43,049 bases of DNA from a virus (IMGVR_UViG_3300002460_000032:1-43049); one strand, 5' to 3'. Counted from the first letter of the stretch, positions 1 to 7,712 are shown. Numbers and translations: made by a program. The notes: generated by a model from the sequence alone, not told the origin.

Positions 1-530
1 AAACATGCTCTACCTAATGAAGTATCTCGATATTTTCCTTTTGCTTTTAGATAATCACCATCAATATATGTTACTTCCACATCACCAGGAACAGCATCAC
101 CATTAAGATCAGGGTAATGACTAACAGAGAGATAAGGCATCCCTCCTTGCCAAAAATCACTTCTAAAATCCTCTGGAGCAATTTCATTTGCTTCAATCCT
201 TTGTAGGAAATCATTGAATAGTCCAATGGTCATATTATCCTTGTAACTATCTTCTTGAATATCAGAAGCAGATGCTAACCAACGCATCTCTTGAGTTGCT
301 TTATCAAAAGACGCCTTAGTAATAGTCATAGAGAATTCGGAGAGTTCTGCTTTCTTAGTCCACTTACCGGAAGCGTCTTTTGACCAGCCAGCATTTTTAA
401 CTGCTTTCCATGCAGAACCAGCAGCACAACCTTTAGGATCAGAATTATCCTTACATGATCCTTTCAAGGCCGTATCATAAACTTTTTCCCAAAGTTTCTT
501 CCCACTCGCCGGAAGTGATCCCGTAGGCAT
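1..530 (-). CDS. ChaB-domain head protein, probable prohead protease (partial, 3' end outside window)
   Basis: The start codon is at 528-530, behind a GGAGGCTGAGG ribosome site that lies in the end of the preceding gene; the frame stays open to the left edge, so about 176 residues are visible. Residues 5-55 look like a ChaB domain (LPASGKKLWEKVYDTA, later GSAWKAVKNAGW). The second half (SMTITKASFDKATQEMRWLA, then WQGGMPYLSVSHYPDLNGD) resembles the N-terminus of phage head-maturation protease or XkdF-like proteins, in which an N-terminal ChaB domain is known. Its place downstream of the portal fits a role in head assembly. The catalytic part would lie outside the window, so the protease assignment is inference; a ChaB-containing head protein is well supported. 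Confidence 0.75.
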   Translation of the reverse strand, partial: MPTGSLPASGKKLWEKVYDTALKGSCKDNSDPKGCAAGSAWKAVKNAGWSKDASGKWTKKAELSEFSMTITKASFDKATQEMRWLASASDIQEDSYKDNMTIGLFNDFLQRIEANEIAPEDFRSDFWQGGMPYLSVSHYPDLNGDAVPGDVEVTYIDGDYLKAKGKYRDTSLGRAC

Positions 531-532
531 CC

Positions 533-880
533 TCAGCCTCCAATTTCAAATGTACCGAATAAATCTTTCCATCCCACGCTAAACACATGAACAACAAAAC
601 TTGTGATTGCTCCAGTAATGATTGCTGAAATGAGAGGAGCATTTGGAATATCCAAAATATTCACATTTGCATTTGTATAATCTACATTTGCATATTGAAA
701 TAACAGGGCAAGGATCAGATAAACCCAAAACCCCAAACACAAGTCACAACCAAACAATTCCTCCAGAAATCTCTTACTTCTACCTTTAAAAAGGCCAATG
801 ATAAACTTCATGTAAGGCGATTTCTGGATAAGGAAAATGAATAACTTTCCTAAACCAGCATAAAAGATGTAAAAGATCAT
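533..880 (-). CDS. Small membrane protein with CxxCxGFW motif
   Basis: A 115-residue protein with hydrophobic segments at about residues 1-18, 49-63 and 82-102. A CDLCLGFWV motif at about residues 45-53 leads into the second segment; Cys-x-x-Cys-x-Gly-x-Trp at a membrane boundary is typical of DUF1360-type membrane proteins, but the assignment is tentative. The start overlaps the end of the upstream gene (ATGA). It lies between the portal and the head protein. A holin role cannot be excluded because no other holin is evident, but the nearby endolysin is not adjacent. Confidence 0.7.
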   Translation of the reverse strand: MIFYIFYAGLGKLFIFLIQKSPYMKFIIGLFKGRSKRFLEELFGCDLCLGFWVYLILALLFQYANVDYTNANVNILDIPNAPLISAIITGAITSFVVHVFSVGWKDLFGTFEIGG

Positions 881-1164
881 TCTTTGACAAAGATATAAAG
901 CAAATTAATCAAATCTGGTGTGTTGGCAATCATATATACATTCAGCAACTTATAACCAGCATTAGTATACTCAGTCAAAGTATTTTCAACTTCGGAAACC
1001 GGCAAGTCGCCTTCAACACCATACATACCTTTCTTGTTGATGCCTCTCATAACATGCCTAATTTTCATTTCATTTGTCATTACATTTTCTCCTTGTGTAT
1101 TTTGATTTTCAAGAGTTGGCAATTCCAACTGCTTCATCTTGCGGGGTCGTCCTCGCTGTGCCAT
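877..1164 (-). CDS. Small protein with AT-hook-like N-terminus
   Basis: A 95-residue protein starting MAQRGRPRKMKQ. RGRPRK matches the core of an AT-hook, a minor-groove DNA-binding motif. The rest (MKIRHVMRGINKKGMYG, VENTLTEYTNAGYKLLNVYM) looks like a small alpha/beta domain that I do not recognise. The start has a good GGAGTTAGAAT ribosome site. The gene overlaps the 3' end of the portal gene by 56 bases in another frame. Translational coupling to the portal is likely; a role in binding packaged or host DNA is only a guess. Confidence 0.75.
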   Translation of the reverse strand: MAQRGRPRKMKQLELPTLENQNTQGENVMTNEMKIRHVMRGINKKGMYGVEGDLPVSEVENTLTEYTNAGYKLLNVYMIANTPDLINLLYIFVKE

Positions 1165-2710
1165 ATTCTAACTCCTCATCTATAATACTCTGCTCTAAAT
1201 TATCATCCAATAAACCCATTTCGTCAAGTACAGATGGATTTATTGAATATTGATACAAATATCTTTGCAAACCTTTAGCAATTAATTCTTGAGTTTCCTC
1301 TGGCAATTTCTCAAACACATCTTCTACTCTTTCATAGACGGACTTGAATACAGGATCATATTCTAGTGCCCAATCAACTATTTCACTCCTTACTTCTCCG
1401 TATCCGCCCTGAGACGGAGCAACGGGTTTACCTAACATTGCAGGACGTTCAGAAGTTGGCGCACTTGGAAGTTGTCTATTCTTTAATTCAGCAGGTATCT
1501 TCTCCGGAATAGAAATATTGATTAGTCCATCTGCTATCATCTGTTGCCTTACTTCCTCTGGAGTAAGAACCATTTTATCTACCAGTAATGCCAATGCCGT
1601 TGAAGAAGCTAATCTTGCTCTGCCCATTGCTACACTGGTTTCATCATCAAGATCAATATAAACATACTTGAGATACTTAGGTAGCATCTTATTGAAAAAC
1701 GATTTCAATTTGCTTCTTGTTCTGCCTTTTCCACTCGCCCGACTTATTCTTTCATTACGAATAGTTCCAGCAAGGGTATCTCCACCAGAAGTAGATGTTG
1801 GATAGCCAATATCCGATAAAGTCATCCCATATCCAGCAGCTAAAATTGCTCCATAACGCAAAATTGCTTTATCAAACATCAACTCAGTTGGTGACCTGGT
1901 AAATGGTATCCAACTTACAGGTTTCTCATGTTCATATAATACTGGAATTTTGAATGGATCAATACCATTCAACATTAATCGCCAAGATTGTACCCATTCC
2001 TCAGCGGAAGATTTTTCCATGTCCCCCAAGTCTAATATTCCCGCTTCTGGAGTATCCAAAAGTAAATTCATGTAATAATAGTCGCCTCTATTCAAGGCTT
2101 CGAGTGACATATACACTTTTTGGACTGGCGTAAATCCCCAACCTTCCATCTGAATTTCGGTTCTAGGAGATATATAAATTCTATTTATGGCATGAGCAGG
2201 AAAATAAACAGTTTTCATTGCCGCTTCAAGTAATGTTTGAGCAACAGGCCAGTCACTATTTAAAGTAGGCCATAATGTAGCACCATCTAACGGCTTAATC
2301 CAAAGTAACTGTTCGTTTGGATCATCATTCGCATATCCTAATTCAGCCGCCCCGCCGAATGGAATATCAAGCATATCTTTGATGATCCATTCAACAATTT
2401 CGGAATAACAATACTCACCAGTGTAAGTGAAAAATTCAGAATAATATTCTATGTCGTCTTTATATTCATCTCGCTTTTCACTATCTTTTGGTTCAATCTT
2501 CCAATCCAAAGTCACCATTTGAGAAATCAACGCCTCACGGCAAGCAACAGCAATCGGTTGACTTTCTACTACTCTACGCCAAATGCCACCATTGAACCAT
2601 GCAGGTTGATTGAAAAGAGGAATTATACGCTGAAGATAAAGAGGAAGATCAATTGACCGCTGATTTTTCTCTCTATCTGGAATTGGAGCAGTTGTCTTTA
2701 CACGGGGCAT
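1109..2710 (-). CDS. Portal protein
   Basis: A 533-residue protein directly downstream of terminase and endolysin. The N-terminal wing (residues about 20-110: LYLQRIIPLFNQPAWF, VACREALISQMVTLDWKIEP), the central part with FIPHAINRIYISPRTE-like spacing, and the stem region LRYGAILAAGYGMTLSDIGYP followed by basic RASGKGRTRSKLKSFFNKML fit the phage portal family (HK97/SPP1 type). The protein forms the dodecameric DNA entry ring at one head vertex and docks the terminase. The C-terminal 100 residues are acidic and glutamine/glutamate-rich. The start is preceded by an AGAGG ribosome site. Family assignment is from overall pattern and gene order. Confidence 0.85.
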   Translation of the reverse strand: MPRVKTTAPIPDREKNQRSIDLPLYLQRIIPLFNQPAWFNGGIWRRVVESQPIAVACREALISQMVTLDWKIEPKDSEKRDEYKDDIEYYSEFFTYTGEYCYSEIVEWIIKDMLDIPFGGAAELGYANDDPNEQLLWIKPLDGATLWPTLNSDWPVAQTLLEAAMKTVYFPAHAINRIYISPRTEIQMEGWGFTPVQKVYMSLEALNRGDYYYMNLLLDTPEAGILDLGDMEKSSAEEWVQSWRLMLNGIDPFKIPVLYEHEKPVSWIPFTRSPTELMFDKAILRYGAILAAGYGMTLSDIGYPTSTSGGDTLAGTIRNERISRASGKGRTRSKLKSFFNKMLPKYLKYVYIDLDDETSVAMGRARLASSTALALLVDKMVLTPEEVRQQMIADGLINISIPEKIPAELKNRQLPSAPTSERPAMLGKPVAPSQGGYGEVRSEIVDWALEYDPVFKSVYERVEDVFEKLPEETQELIAKGLQRYLYQYSINPSVLDEMGLLDDNLEQSIIDEELEYGTARTTPQDEAVGIANS

Positions 2711-2769
2711 ATTGAACCTCTAAAATCCTTCGCCTTAGCAACAATTATTGCAACATAATTATACTATAA
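2711..2769 (-). other. Short gap between endolysin and portal genes
   Basis: Fifty-nine noncoding bases hold the portal ribosome site (AGAGGTTCAAT before the ATG). An AT-rich stretch is present but no convincing hairpin or promoter is seen. Confidence 0.4.
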
Positions 2770-3600
2770 CTATCTCTCCAAAACGTCTACTCTCTCTTCT
2801 AAAGAAGATACTCGCTCTTCTAAAGTCAATTGAGGTGGAGGAGTAGGAACTGCTAAGAACCTTTTTAAATCATCCAATGTTCCGAACCACCTATCTACAT
2901 CAACATTTTTTGTAGATAAAACGCCAGAAACAGGCAATGCCCAACTATGAATATCATATACTCCATATTGCCAGAATTTTGTTTGCGCTTCTGTCCATCC
3001 AATAGGTAGAATCGGAGAAGCAGTAGAAGTCCATGCTGCTACCCATGCCCAAATATTAGAAGGTAACACTGTGTTATCCATCAATGTTTGCCAATAATTT
3101 CGAGAACTATATATACCAGGAAGCATATAATCATCAAGAATATTCCAATAAATAGGAAGTTGAGTTTTCCGAACTGCATTATCTTTCCCATCAGCGGTTT
3201 CTAAATCTAAAGCACTTACCAATTTATAATTTATGGCAGAACGAAGTTTGCTAGTAACATTGACATGAAATTGTGCTTGATCTGTTCCAGTCATATTAGA
3301 ACGATAGAAATGGTATACTCCAATCAACATTCTAGCATCTAATGCTTTCTGCCAGTTAGTTGCAAACATTGTATCTTCATACAATCCCTCAGACGATTTC
3401 AGAATGACCATCTCATATCCTGCTGCCTTCGCCTTTGCAAAATCAACATTTCCTTGACCACGATACATATCGAAAACTTTAATGTAAATTTTAGGCAATG
3501 CTTGTGGGACAAGTTTTGACTTTAAAACCTCCCACCAAGCCTGTTTAGGTGCTGACTGTTCAAACATTACAACATTTCTTGATGCTTCTCCTATCATCAT
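2770..3600 (-). CDS. Endolysin, GH25 (Chalaropsis-type) lysozyme
   Basis: A 276-residue protein. After an N-terminal leader of about 37 residues comes a GH25 fold: KVFDMYRGQGNVDFAKAKAA (D at the first strand), AGYEMVILKSSEGLYED, MLIGVYHFYR, LVSALDLETADG (catalytic D and E pair), LPGIYSSRNYW, IWAWVAAW and TKFWQYG, ending KNVDVDRWFGTLDDLKRFL. GH25 enzymes cleave the MurNAc-GlcNAc bond of peptidoglycan. The C-terminus (LEERVSSLEERVDVLER) is a short coiled coil, perhaps for oligomerisation. There is no signal peptide. Position between the large terminase and portal genes is unusual for a lysis gene. One operator-like palindrome lies within the gene at 3064-3076. Confidence 0.9.
   Translation of the reverse strand: MMIGEASRNVVMFEQSAPKQAWWEVLKSKLVPQALPKIYIKVFDMYRGQGNVDFAKAKAAGYEMVILKSSEGLYEDTMFATNWQKALDARMLIGVYHFYRSNMTGTDQAQFHVNVTSKLRSAINYKLVSALDLETADGKDNAVRKTQLPIYWNILDDYMLPGIYSSRNYWQTLMDNTVLPSNIWAWVAAWTSTASPILPIGWTEAQTKFWQYGVYDIHSWALPVSGVLSTKNVDVDRWFGTLDDLKRFLAVPTPPPQLTLEERVSSLEERVDVLER
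3064..3076. promoter_or_regulatory. Palindrome TAACACNGTGTTA (site 1, in coding sequence)
   Basis: A perfect copy of the 13-bp odd palindrome that recurs in the window, here inside the endolysin gene where it encodes Asn-Thr-Val-Leu. It may be a binding site within a gene (like phage L5 stoperators) or a coincidence; other copies lie at promoters. Confidence 0.4.
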
Positions 3601-3607
3601 AATTCTC

Positions 3608-5098
3608 CTAAACCTTTAGAAAACTAATATTCTTCCAGGTTCTAAATGGAGCAATAATAATCCTTGCTCCACTTATACTATCAATATAATCATCATGGTC
3701 AACATTATCAGGGAAACCCGCCAATTGTTCTAAACATAACTCATTCCAATTCCCTTGCACCATATAGAATTGTCCATTGGCCGCTTCTGCAAACCAAGGA
3801 TTTGCTCTCATAACCTTATCCCCCCACTTCTTAGGATTATGCCCTACAACCTTATAAGCAACACCTAAATTCTCCTTGATGTAAAGTTTCAATTCCTCTA
3901 CCTGATTTATACCTCCACTTCCAGGTTCTTCCTCAACATAGATTGTAACGGTAGCACCATCCCTTTCTGCCCATTCAGCAAATATCTTTTTGAAGTCCCC
4001 CCAATCTGGTCGCTTTATAGCGTATTGATGTTCAATACAAAACTTTGGCAATGGTTCTTTCTCAAACATGGATAGTTTAGTTCTTACAAATTCATCGGGA
4101 TCACCAGCTTTCTTACCAGCGGACTTTTTCTCGCTGCCTGCCAAATCCCAATACACTACTCTTTTGAAAACACTTTCTGGAATATCGGGCAAAATCTTGC
4201 CATTGAACCAAGTTCTATCACCAAGAGAACCAGTTTCATCAACAAATTTACCGTAAACCTCTTGATCTCTAAGCCATCCCACGGGATAAGTAGCCAAGAT
4301 TGCGGCAACAAATCCTGGGTCAAGGTTGTCAATATTATCCTGAATAGTAGTGTAAAAGACTTCAATAAGTTCTCTATCCCCTCCCTCCTTCTCGAATAAA
4401 TCCAGAGCATCTTGCGGAATGTCTTGCTTGATAAAGAATTTATATATCCAGTGATTTTTACCTTTTGGGGTCGTAGTAATCCAGGCTTGAGGATTGTTAC
4501 CAACACGAACAGAGGCATTAGCAGTTTGCCATGCAAGACCGTCTTTATCTCTACCTGCCTCATCATACCAGAGCCAATTGATGTTTGGGCCTCTTGCACT
4601 ATCAGGGTCTTTCAATCCTTTACAAATTACCCGAACTCCATTCATAAATGCCATAGTAAATGGTTGATTTGGATTGAACTCTGGATTTTTACGATACCGA
4701 TGAGCAGGTACGACCATATCCCAAGGTATCCATTCCCTAAATTCAGGCCAAGTAGCGATACGGAAATTTTCAAAATCTGGATTTAGAACTGCTCCCGGCT
4801 GACCAAGCATAATTTTTTCTAGTGCCTTCTGTGATCCAACAGCAGTTTTTCCGCCCCCTCGCCCTGATACTAAAGCAACAAATCTTGCGTTAGATTTTAA
4901 AAAATCAATGTGATTTTGATTTGGATCATAGAATTTACCATCTAATTTGGAAAAATAGCCGTTCTTATCAATAGGCCATTTTAGGATAGTCTTATATGCG
5001 GTTTCTGGAACAGATAGACCTCTACTCTTCATTTCCTCCAACAGAAGATATAGACGTTCTTTTTCATCTGTTTTCAAATCTCCAGAATATTTAGACAC
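3608..5098 (-). CDS. terL: Terminase large subunit (packaging ATPase-nuclease)
   Basis: A 496-residue motor protein that pumps and cuts DNA at the portal. ATPase: Walker A SGRGGGKTAVG at residues 78-88 and Walker B INWLWYDEAGRD at about 173-184, followed by ITTTPKGKNHWIY (coupling motif III, about 207-219). RNase H-fold nuclease: first acidic residue in YWDLAGSE (D318), second in IYVEEEPGSGG (about 386-396), third in DDYIDSISGA (D473). All expected motifs are intact and the length is normal. The start is GTG, overlapping the stop of the upstream zinc protein (TAGTG), with GAGGAA as ribosome site. Confidence 0.95.
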   Translation of the reverse strand: MSKYSGDLKTDEKERLYLLLEEMKSRGLSVPETAYKTILKWPIDKNGYFSKLDGKFYDPNQNHIDFLKSNARFVALVSGRGGGKTAVGSQKALEKIMLGQPGAVLNPDFENFRIATWPEFREWIPWDMVVPAHRYRKNPEFNPNQPFTMAFMNGVRVICKGLKDPDSARGPNINWLWYDEAGRDKDGLAWQTANASVRVGNNPQAWITTTPKGKNHWIYKFFIKQDIPQDALDLFEKEGGDRELIEVFYTTIQDNIDNLDPGFVAAILATYPVGWLRDQEVYGKFVDETGSLGDRTWFNGKILPDIPESVFKRVVYWDLAGSEKKSAGKKAGDPDEFVRTKLSMFEKEPLPKFCIEHQYAIKRPDWGDFKKIFAEWAERDGATVTIYVEEEPGSGGINQVEELKLYIKENLGVAYKVVGHNPKKWGDKVMRANPWFAEAANGQFYMVQGNWNELCLEQLAGFPDNVDHDDYIDSISGARIIIAPFRTWKNISFLKV

Positions 5099-5310
5099 TA
5101 CTCAAATTCCTCAATATCTCGAACAGATAATTTTAATATATTTTTTGCACATTTTATACAAAGCCCGATTTCATCGGAAAAACTTAATCTTCCACATTTG
5201 AAACACTTTGTAATAATCCAATCTTCATGTTCCTCACAAACACCTATAGATTTTGAAATGCTATAATATTGCTCTTTACAAATCGGACAGTTCGCTATTT
5301 TCTTGTTCAT
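5098..5310 (-). CDS. Zinc-ribbon protein between terminase genes
   Basis: A 70-residue protein with three Cys pairs: CPIC at residues 8-11, CxxC (KCFKCGRL), and CIKC near the C-terminus, plus a single CEEHED, so it probably binds two zinc ions. It overlaps the small terminase gene upstream by 35 bases and touches terL downstream. An upstream TTG (at 5334) is in frame, but MNKKIANCPIC is the more natural start. The position suggests a packaging accessory role; nothing in it proves one. Confidence 0.65.
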   Translation of the reverse strand: MNKKIANCPICKEQYYSISKSIGVCEEHEDWIITKCFKCGRLSFSDEIGLCIKCAKNILKLSVRDIEEFE

Positions 5311-5839
5311 AATCTGTATTATCCAGTGGTTCAATCTCGGTAATTGGTGATCTAAGTAATAATTTCTCTGCTTCTCTCAGCAGATCATCATCAGACATTT
5401 GTGCCATCTTCTCAAGCATTTGTGGAACTCCACGACTTATTCTCTCAATACGTATTCCCTCTACCAGCAGACGAACAGCAGAAGATGAACCCAAGTCAAC
5501 ATCTTTCACATTACGCAAATAATCTAAAGCCTTTTCCTGCAATTCTACTGCCACCTTTGCATGACGATTAAGCATTTCAATCTTCTCTTTGACTAGAAGA
5601 TTGCTCATCTCGGCTTTTACTATGTCATCAAGAGGCTCAGCCCTAATTTGAAAATCCTGTATCCACCTTTTGAGAGCAGTTCTAGTTGGCTTTCTTCCGT
5701 CAATATCAACGGGAATTATGCCAAGTAAGGCATGTGCGCTTACTTTACCTGCTCTATACCAAACCATAAACACATCTTCTTGATATTCTCTAGTAAAATG
5801 TGATCTATCTAGTTCTGTAATTTCATCCGTTAGTGGCAT
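5276..5839 (-). CDS. terS: Terminase small subunit (putative)
   Basis: A 187-residue helical protein immediately upstream of the large terminase. The N-terminus (YQEDVFMVWYRAGKVSAHAL, then RKPTRTALKRWIQDFQIRA) reads like a helix-turn-helix DNA-recognition domain; the middle (SNLLVKEKIEMLNRHAKVAVELQEKALDYL) is a long amphipathic helix suited to ring assembly. The C-terminus is acidic. This domain order and position match small terminases, which recognise the packaging site on phage DNA. It overlaps both neighbours by a few bases. Sequence similarity alone is not decisive. Confidence 0.75.
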   Translation of the reverse strand: MPLTDEITELDRSHFTREYQEDVFMVWYRAGKVSAHALLGIIPVDIDGRKPTRTALKRWIQDFQIRAEPLDDIVKAEMSNLLVKEKIEMLNRHAKVAVELQEKALDYLRNVKDVDLGSSSAVRLLVEGIRIERISRGVPQMLEKMAQMSDDDLLREAEKLLLRSPITEIEPLDNTDYEQENSELSDL

Positions 5840-6110
5840 GTACTATCAACCTTAAATCCCTCTGTTTCACAAGTAGTTTGTAAGAATGTCTAGTTCCAAA
5901 CTTATGCGCCCATTCGTGGCAATTAAAGCATAATGGAATTCTATTTCCTTCACGTTTCCAATCTTTTAGTTTAGATTTTGGTATCAATTCATGTAAAACT
6001 ATGGCTTTATCATCACAGTTTATACAGCAAAACCTAAACTGTTTGAATATTTCAATTTCATCCTCAGACCATAACTCCGTTTGGAAATCGCTTGGAATAG
6101 ATATAGTCAT
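5823..6110 (-). CDS. HNH endonuclease
   Basis: A 95-residue protein with a complete HNH signature: CCINC zinc pair, LHELIPKSK (first His), NRIPLCFNCHEWAH (Asn, second zinc pair and final His). HNH proteins next to terminase genes are required in several phages for cutting at packaging sites together with the large terminase. The start chosen (MTISIPSDFQ) has an AAGGGA ribosome site; an in-frame upstream start at 6167 lacks one. The gene overlaps the upstream gene by 47 bases and terS by 17. Confidence 0.85.
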   Translation of the reverse strand: MTISIPSDFQTELWSEDEIEIFKQFRFCCINCDDKAIVLHELIPKSKLKDWKREGNRIPLCFNCHEWAHKFGTRHSYKLLVKQRDLRLIVHATNG

Positions 6111-6459
6111 ATTTTTGCATTCCCTTTCTCTCAATCCAGCCTTTAAGTTTTCCTGGACTAGTATCATATACCGACATAGCAGTTTTTACAAGATATTCTC
6201 CCCATTCTTTATCGGAGAGTTCTCTGCCGTACTCTATATCAAAAGTTGGTTTAGCTTCTTCAGGGAATTCAATAACATATCTATAGGCCGCTATTCTGAT
6301 AGTCATTTCAGAAAATGGCTGTTTAAGTTTAGGATTGATCTCTCCAGCGTTTCTTAAATAATTAGATACTTTTATTAAAGTACCTAATTCTTTCCAGAGT
6401 TCAAAATATTCTTTATCTGATCTTCGTAATAGTCTATTTTGACGATGTGAAATTGACAT
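6064..6459 (-). CDS. Unknown helical protein, first gene of the packaging operon
   Basis: A 131-residue basic protein that starts MSISHRQNRLLRRSDKEYF behind a GTGAGG ribosome site. It contains a helix-rich stretch (FELWKELGTLIKVSNYLRNA) followed by SEMTIRIAAYRYVIEFP, which could be a helix-turn-helix. It is the promoter-proximal gene of the leftward packaging unit. I do not recognise the family; DNA binding in packaging or late regulation is possible. Confidence 0.7.
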   Translation of the reverse strand: MSISHRQNRLLRRSDKEYFELWKELGTLIKVSNYLRNAGEINPKLKQPFSEMTIRIAAYRYVIEFPEEAKPTFDIEYGRELSDKEWGEYLVKTAMSVYDTSPGKLKGWIERKGMQKYDYIYSKRFPNGVMV

Positions 6460-6517
6460 ATTGCCTCACTTAAGTACTTAATATAATATATATAGGTTAT
6501 AGGATTAGAGTAGCGAT

Positions 6518-6526
6518 ATTTTATCA
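6518..6526 (-). promoter_or_regulatory. Possible extended -10 for the leftward packaging operon
   Basis: Read on the minus strand this is TGATAAAAT, close to the TGNTAAACT extended -10 motif that recurs on the plus strand. No clear -35 precedes it, so this is a weak call. Confidence 0.3.
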
Positions 6527-6575
6527 CAAAACAGGCAAGAAAGATTAAGATTAGATTAGAGAATTCTATTTTCTA

Positions 6576-6603
6576 TTGACTTTTTAGATTGCTCTGATAA
6601 ACT
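6576..6603 (+). promoter_or_regulatory. Early promoter
   Basis: TTGACT (-35) and TAAACT (-10) are separated by 16 bases, and TGA directly precedes the -10, giving an extended -10 element TGATAAACT. Transcription would begin near 6610 and produce a leader of about 150 nt before the first early gene. Confidence 0.65.
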
Positions 6604-6631
6604 ATACTCAGGATTAGAGAGAAAGACATAT

Positions 6632-6734
6632 TTGGCAGTTTATCGGTGGTGAAATCTGATAACTCAACGACAGAGTAGGTAGCAGTATGCAGGTTAAACC
6701 CCTAGCCAGTACCACTTGATAGTTACCCTGCCAA
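6632..6734 (+). ncRNA. Structured 5' leader element of the early operon
   Basis: The outer stem TTGGCAG (6632-6638) pairs with CTGCCAA (6728-6734) over 7 bp. A second stem, TATCGGTGGT (6641-6650) with ACCACTTGATA (6711-6721), gives 10 bp with one bulged base and one G-U pair. The enclosed 60 nt contain small hairpins (ACTC/GAGT around 6662-6676, GGTT/AACC near 6692-6700). The fold is compact, like a riboswitch or other cis-acting RNA. I cannot match it to a known class. Confidence 0.5.
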
Positions 6735-6761
6735 TTATGCTAGAGAGAAAGCGAGAAAAAT

Positions 6762-7286
6762 ATGTATGTTGCATTTGAATATCAACGAGTTCCAGATTTT
6801 GAATTTGTCAGACAAAATAAAAAAGGCAGACCTCATCCCGCTTTGCTTTATACTTACCGTAGGGGAGATGGATTTATAGAACTATTAACTGCTAAACCAT
6901 ATTCCAGGGGCGGATCAGTAATTTGTTGCTTAGTTGGAGATGGTTGGATGCTGGTAGGAACGTCAACTTGTAGTATGTCTGATACGTTTTCTTACCAAAC
7001 CGGTAAAGATTATGCTTTACTTCGAGCAACTAATTTGGGATTGGGGCATGAATTGGACAGTGGATTAATGTTTCGTCTGGAAAACTGGAGGAAGAAAAGT
7101 GAGGAGGATAAAATTTTTTACATAAATCAATATCTAATTATTTACCAAAATAGGTTAAATACATCAGCAAATACTCTATATTTTCATCCAGAAACAGCAG
7201 AAATAACACCTGAAATTGAAGGTTTTACTATTAAAACATCAAAAATAATCCTAAAAAATCACGTTTGGATAGGTTTTGAGGAATAA
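6762..7286 (+). CDS. Unknown early protein
   Basis: A 174-residue protein, the first early gene, starting MYVAFEYQRVPDFEFVRQNK. It looks like a soluble alpha/beta protein, with VICCLVGDGWMLVGTSTCSM in the middle and MFRLENWRKKSEEDK near residue 107. There is no signal peptide or membrane segment. The ribosome site is an indistinct purine run (GAGAGAAAGCGAGA), weaker than in other genes here, which fits control by the structured leader upstream. I do not recognise the family. Confidence 0.75.
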   Translation: MYVAFEYQRVPDFEFVRQNKKGRPHPALLYTYRRGDGFIELLTAKPYSRGGSVICCLVGDGWMLVGTSTCSMSDTFSYQTGKDYALLRATNLGLGHELDSGLMFRLENWRKKSEEDKIFYINQYLIIYQNRLNTSANTLYFHPETAEITPEIEGFTIKTSKIILKNHVWIGFEE

Positions 7287-7290
7287 TATC

Positions 7291-7491
7291 ATGAAAATTG
7301 TTACAAATGCCGAAACAGTATGTAAACATATGTATTTAGATATGGGATATGTGTATATTCATAAAGAAGATACATTTAGGATGTATTTTAACTTTTTGGA
7401 TATTCCAGTAGACGAGAGAAAAGATTTTTGGCTTTATACCTACCAATTATGTAATCATTGCACAGAAAAAATGTATACTTTACAGGAATAA
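7291..7491 (+). CDS. Unknown small protein with C-terminal CxxC
   Basis: A 66-residue protein; the ATG at 7291 has a GAGGAA ribosome site, preferred over an in-frame TTG 15 bases earlier. CKHMYLDMGY near the N-terminus and LCNHCTEKMY near the end provide Cys/His pairs that could bind one metal ion. It follows the previous gene by 4 bases and ends 22 bases before the tRNA. Confidence 0.65.
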   Translation: MKIVTNAETVCKHMYLDMGYVYIHKEDTFRMYFNFLDIPVDERKDFWLYTYQLCNHCTEKMYTLQE

Positions 7492-7513
7492 TAAATGCAG
7501 AATCTTATAATCT

Positions 7514-7587
7514 ACCCCTGTAACTCAGTCGGAAAGAGTATTCGCCCTCTAAGCGAAAGGTCGATGGTTCAATCCCATCCAGGGGTT
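7514..7587 (+). tRNA. tRNA-Arg (anticodon UCU)
   Basis: A complete cloverleaf: acceptor ACCCCTG/CAGGGGT (7 bp), D stem ACTC/GAGT with loop AGTCGGAAA, anticodon stem TTCGC/GCGAA with loop CCTCTAA, and T stem GATGG/CCATC with loop TTCAATC. The anticodon at 7548-7550 is TCT, which reads AGA, a codon used often in these AT-rich genes. No CCA is encoded. Position 33 is C where U is almost universal, so function or unusual decoding may be affected. Confidence 0.85.
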
Positions 7588-7588
7588 C

Positions 7589-7624
7589 TGCTAGGTGACA
7601 ATTCTCATTCGAGACGCACTAGCA
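7589..7624 (+). ncRNA. Hairpin directly after the tRNA
   Basis: TGCTAG (7589-7594) pairs with CTAGCA (7619-7624), and inside it TCTC (7603-7606) pairs with GAGA (7611-7614) around an ATTC loop. There is no U-run, so it is not a standard terminator; it may be a processing signal for the tRNA 3' end. Confidence 0.4.
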
Positions 7625-7641
7625 AGAGAAGAAGTGGTATT

Positions 7642-7712
7642 ATTGGCATCCTGGGAACCTTAAAATTAAATATTCTATCCTGTGAGAGAGATATGCAAGA
7701 CTGGATGCCAGT
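7642..7712 (+). ncRNA. Long-range stem upstream of the lipoprotein gene
   Basis: ATTGGCATCC (7642-7651) pairs with GGATGCCAGT (7703-7712): 10 bp with one G-U, enclosing 51 nt. It precedes an operator-like palindrome and the lipoprotein gene. Whether it acts as RNA or is incidental is unknown. Confidence 0.35.

Larger units (their letters stand above)
6460..6761. other. Divergent control region between packaging and early genes
   Basis: This 302-base gap separates leftward late genes from rightward early genes. On the plus strand it holds a promoter at 6576-6603 and a folded leader at 6632-6734. On the minus strand, TGATAAAAT (complement of 6518-6526) resembles an extended -10 for the packaging operon, and a perfect 12-bp palindrome TTAAGTACTTAA (6470-6481) lies just upstream of that operon's ribosome site. 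The motif GATTAGAG recurs at about 6503, 6553 and 6612. Confidence 0.55.

Noticed and set aside
4156-4786. Frames on both strands within the large terminase gene
   Set aside because: The terminase frame carries all catalytic motifs; these are shadows.
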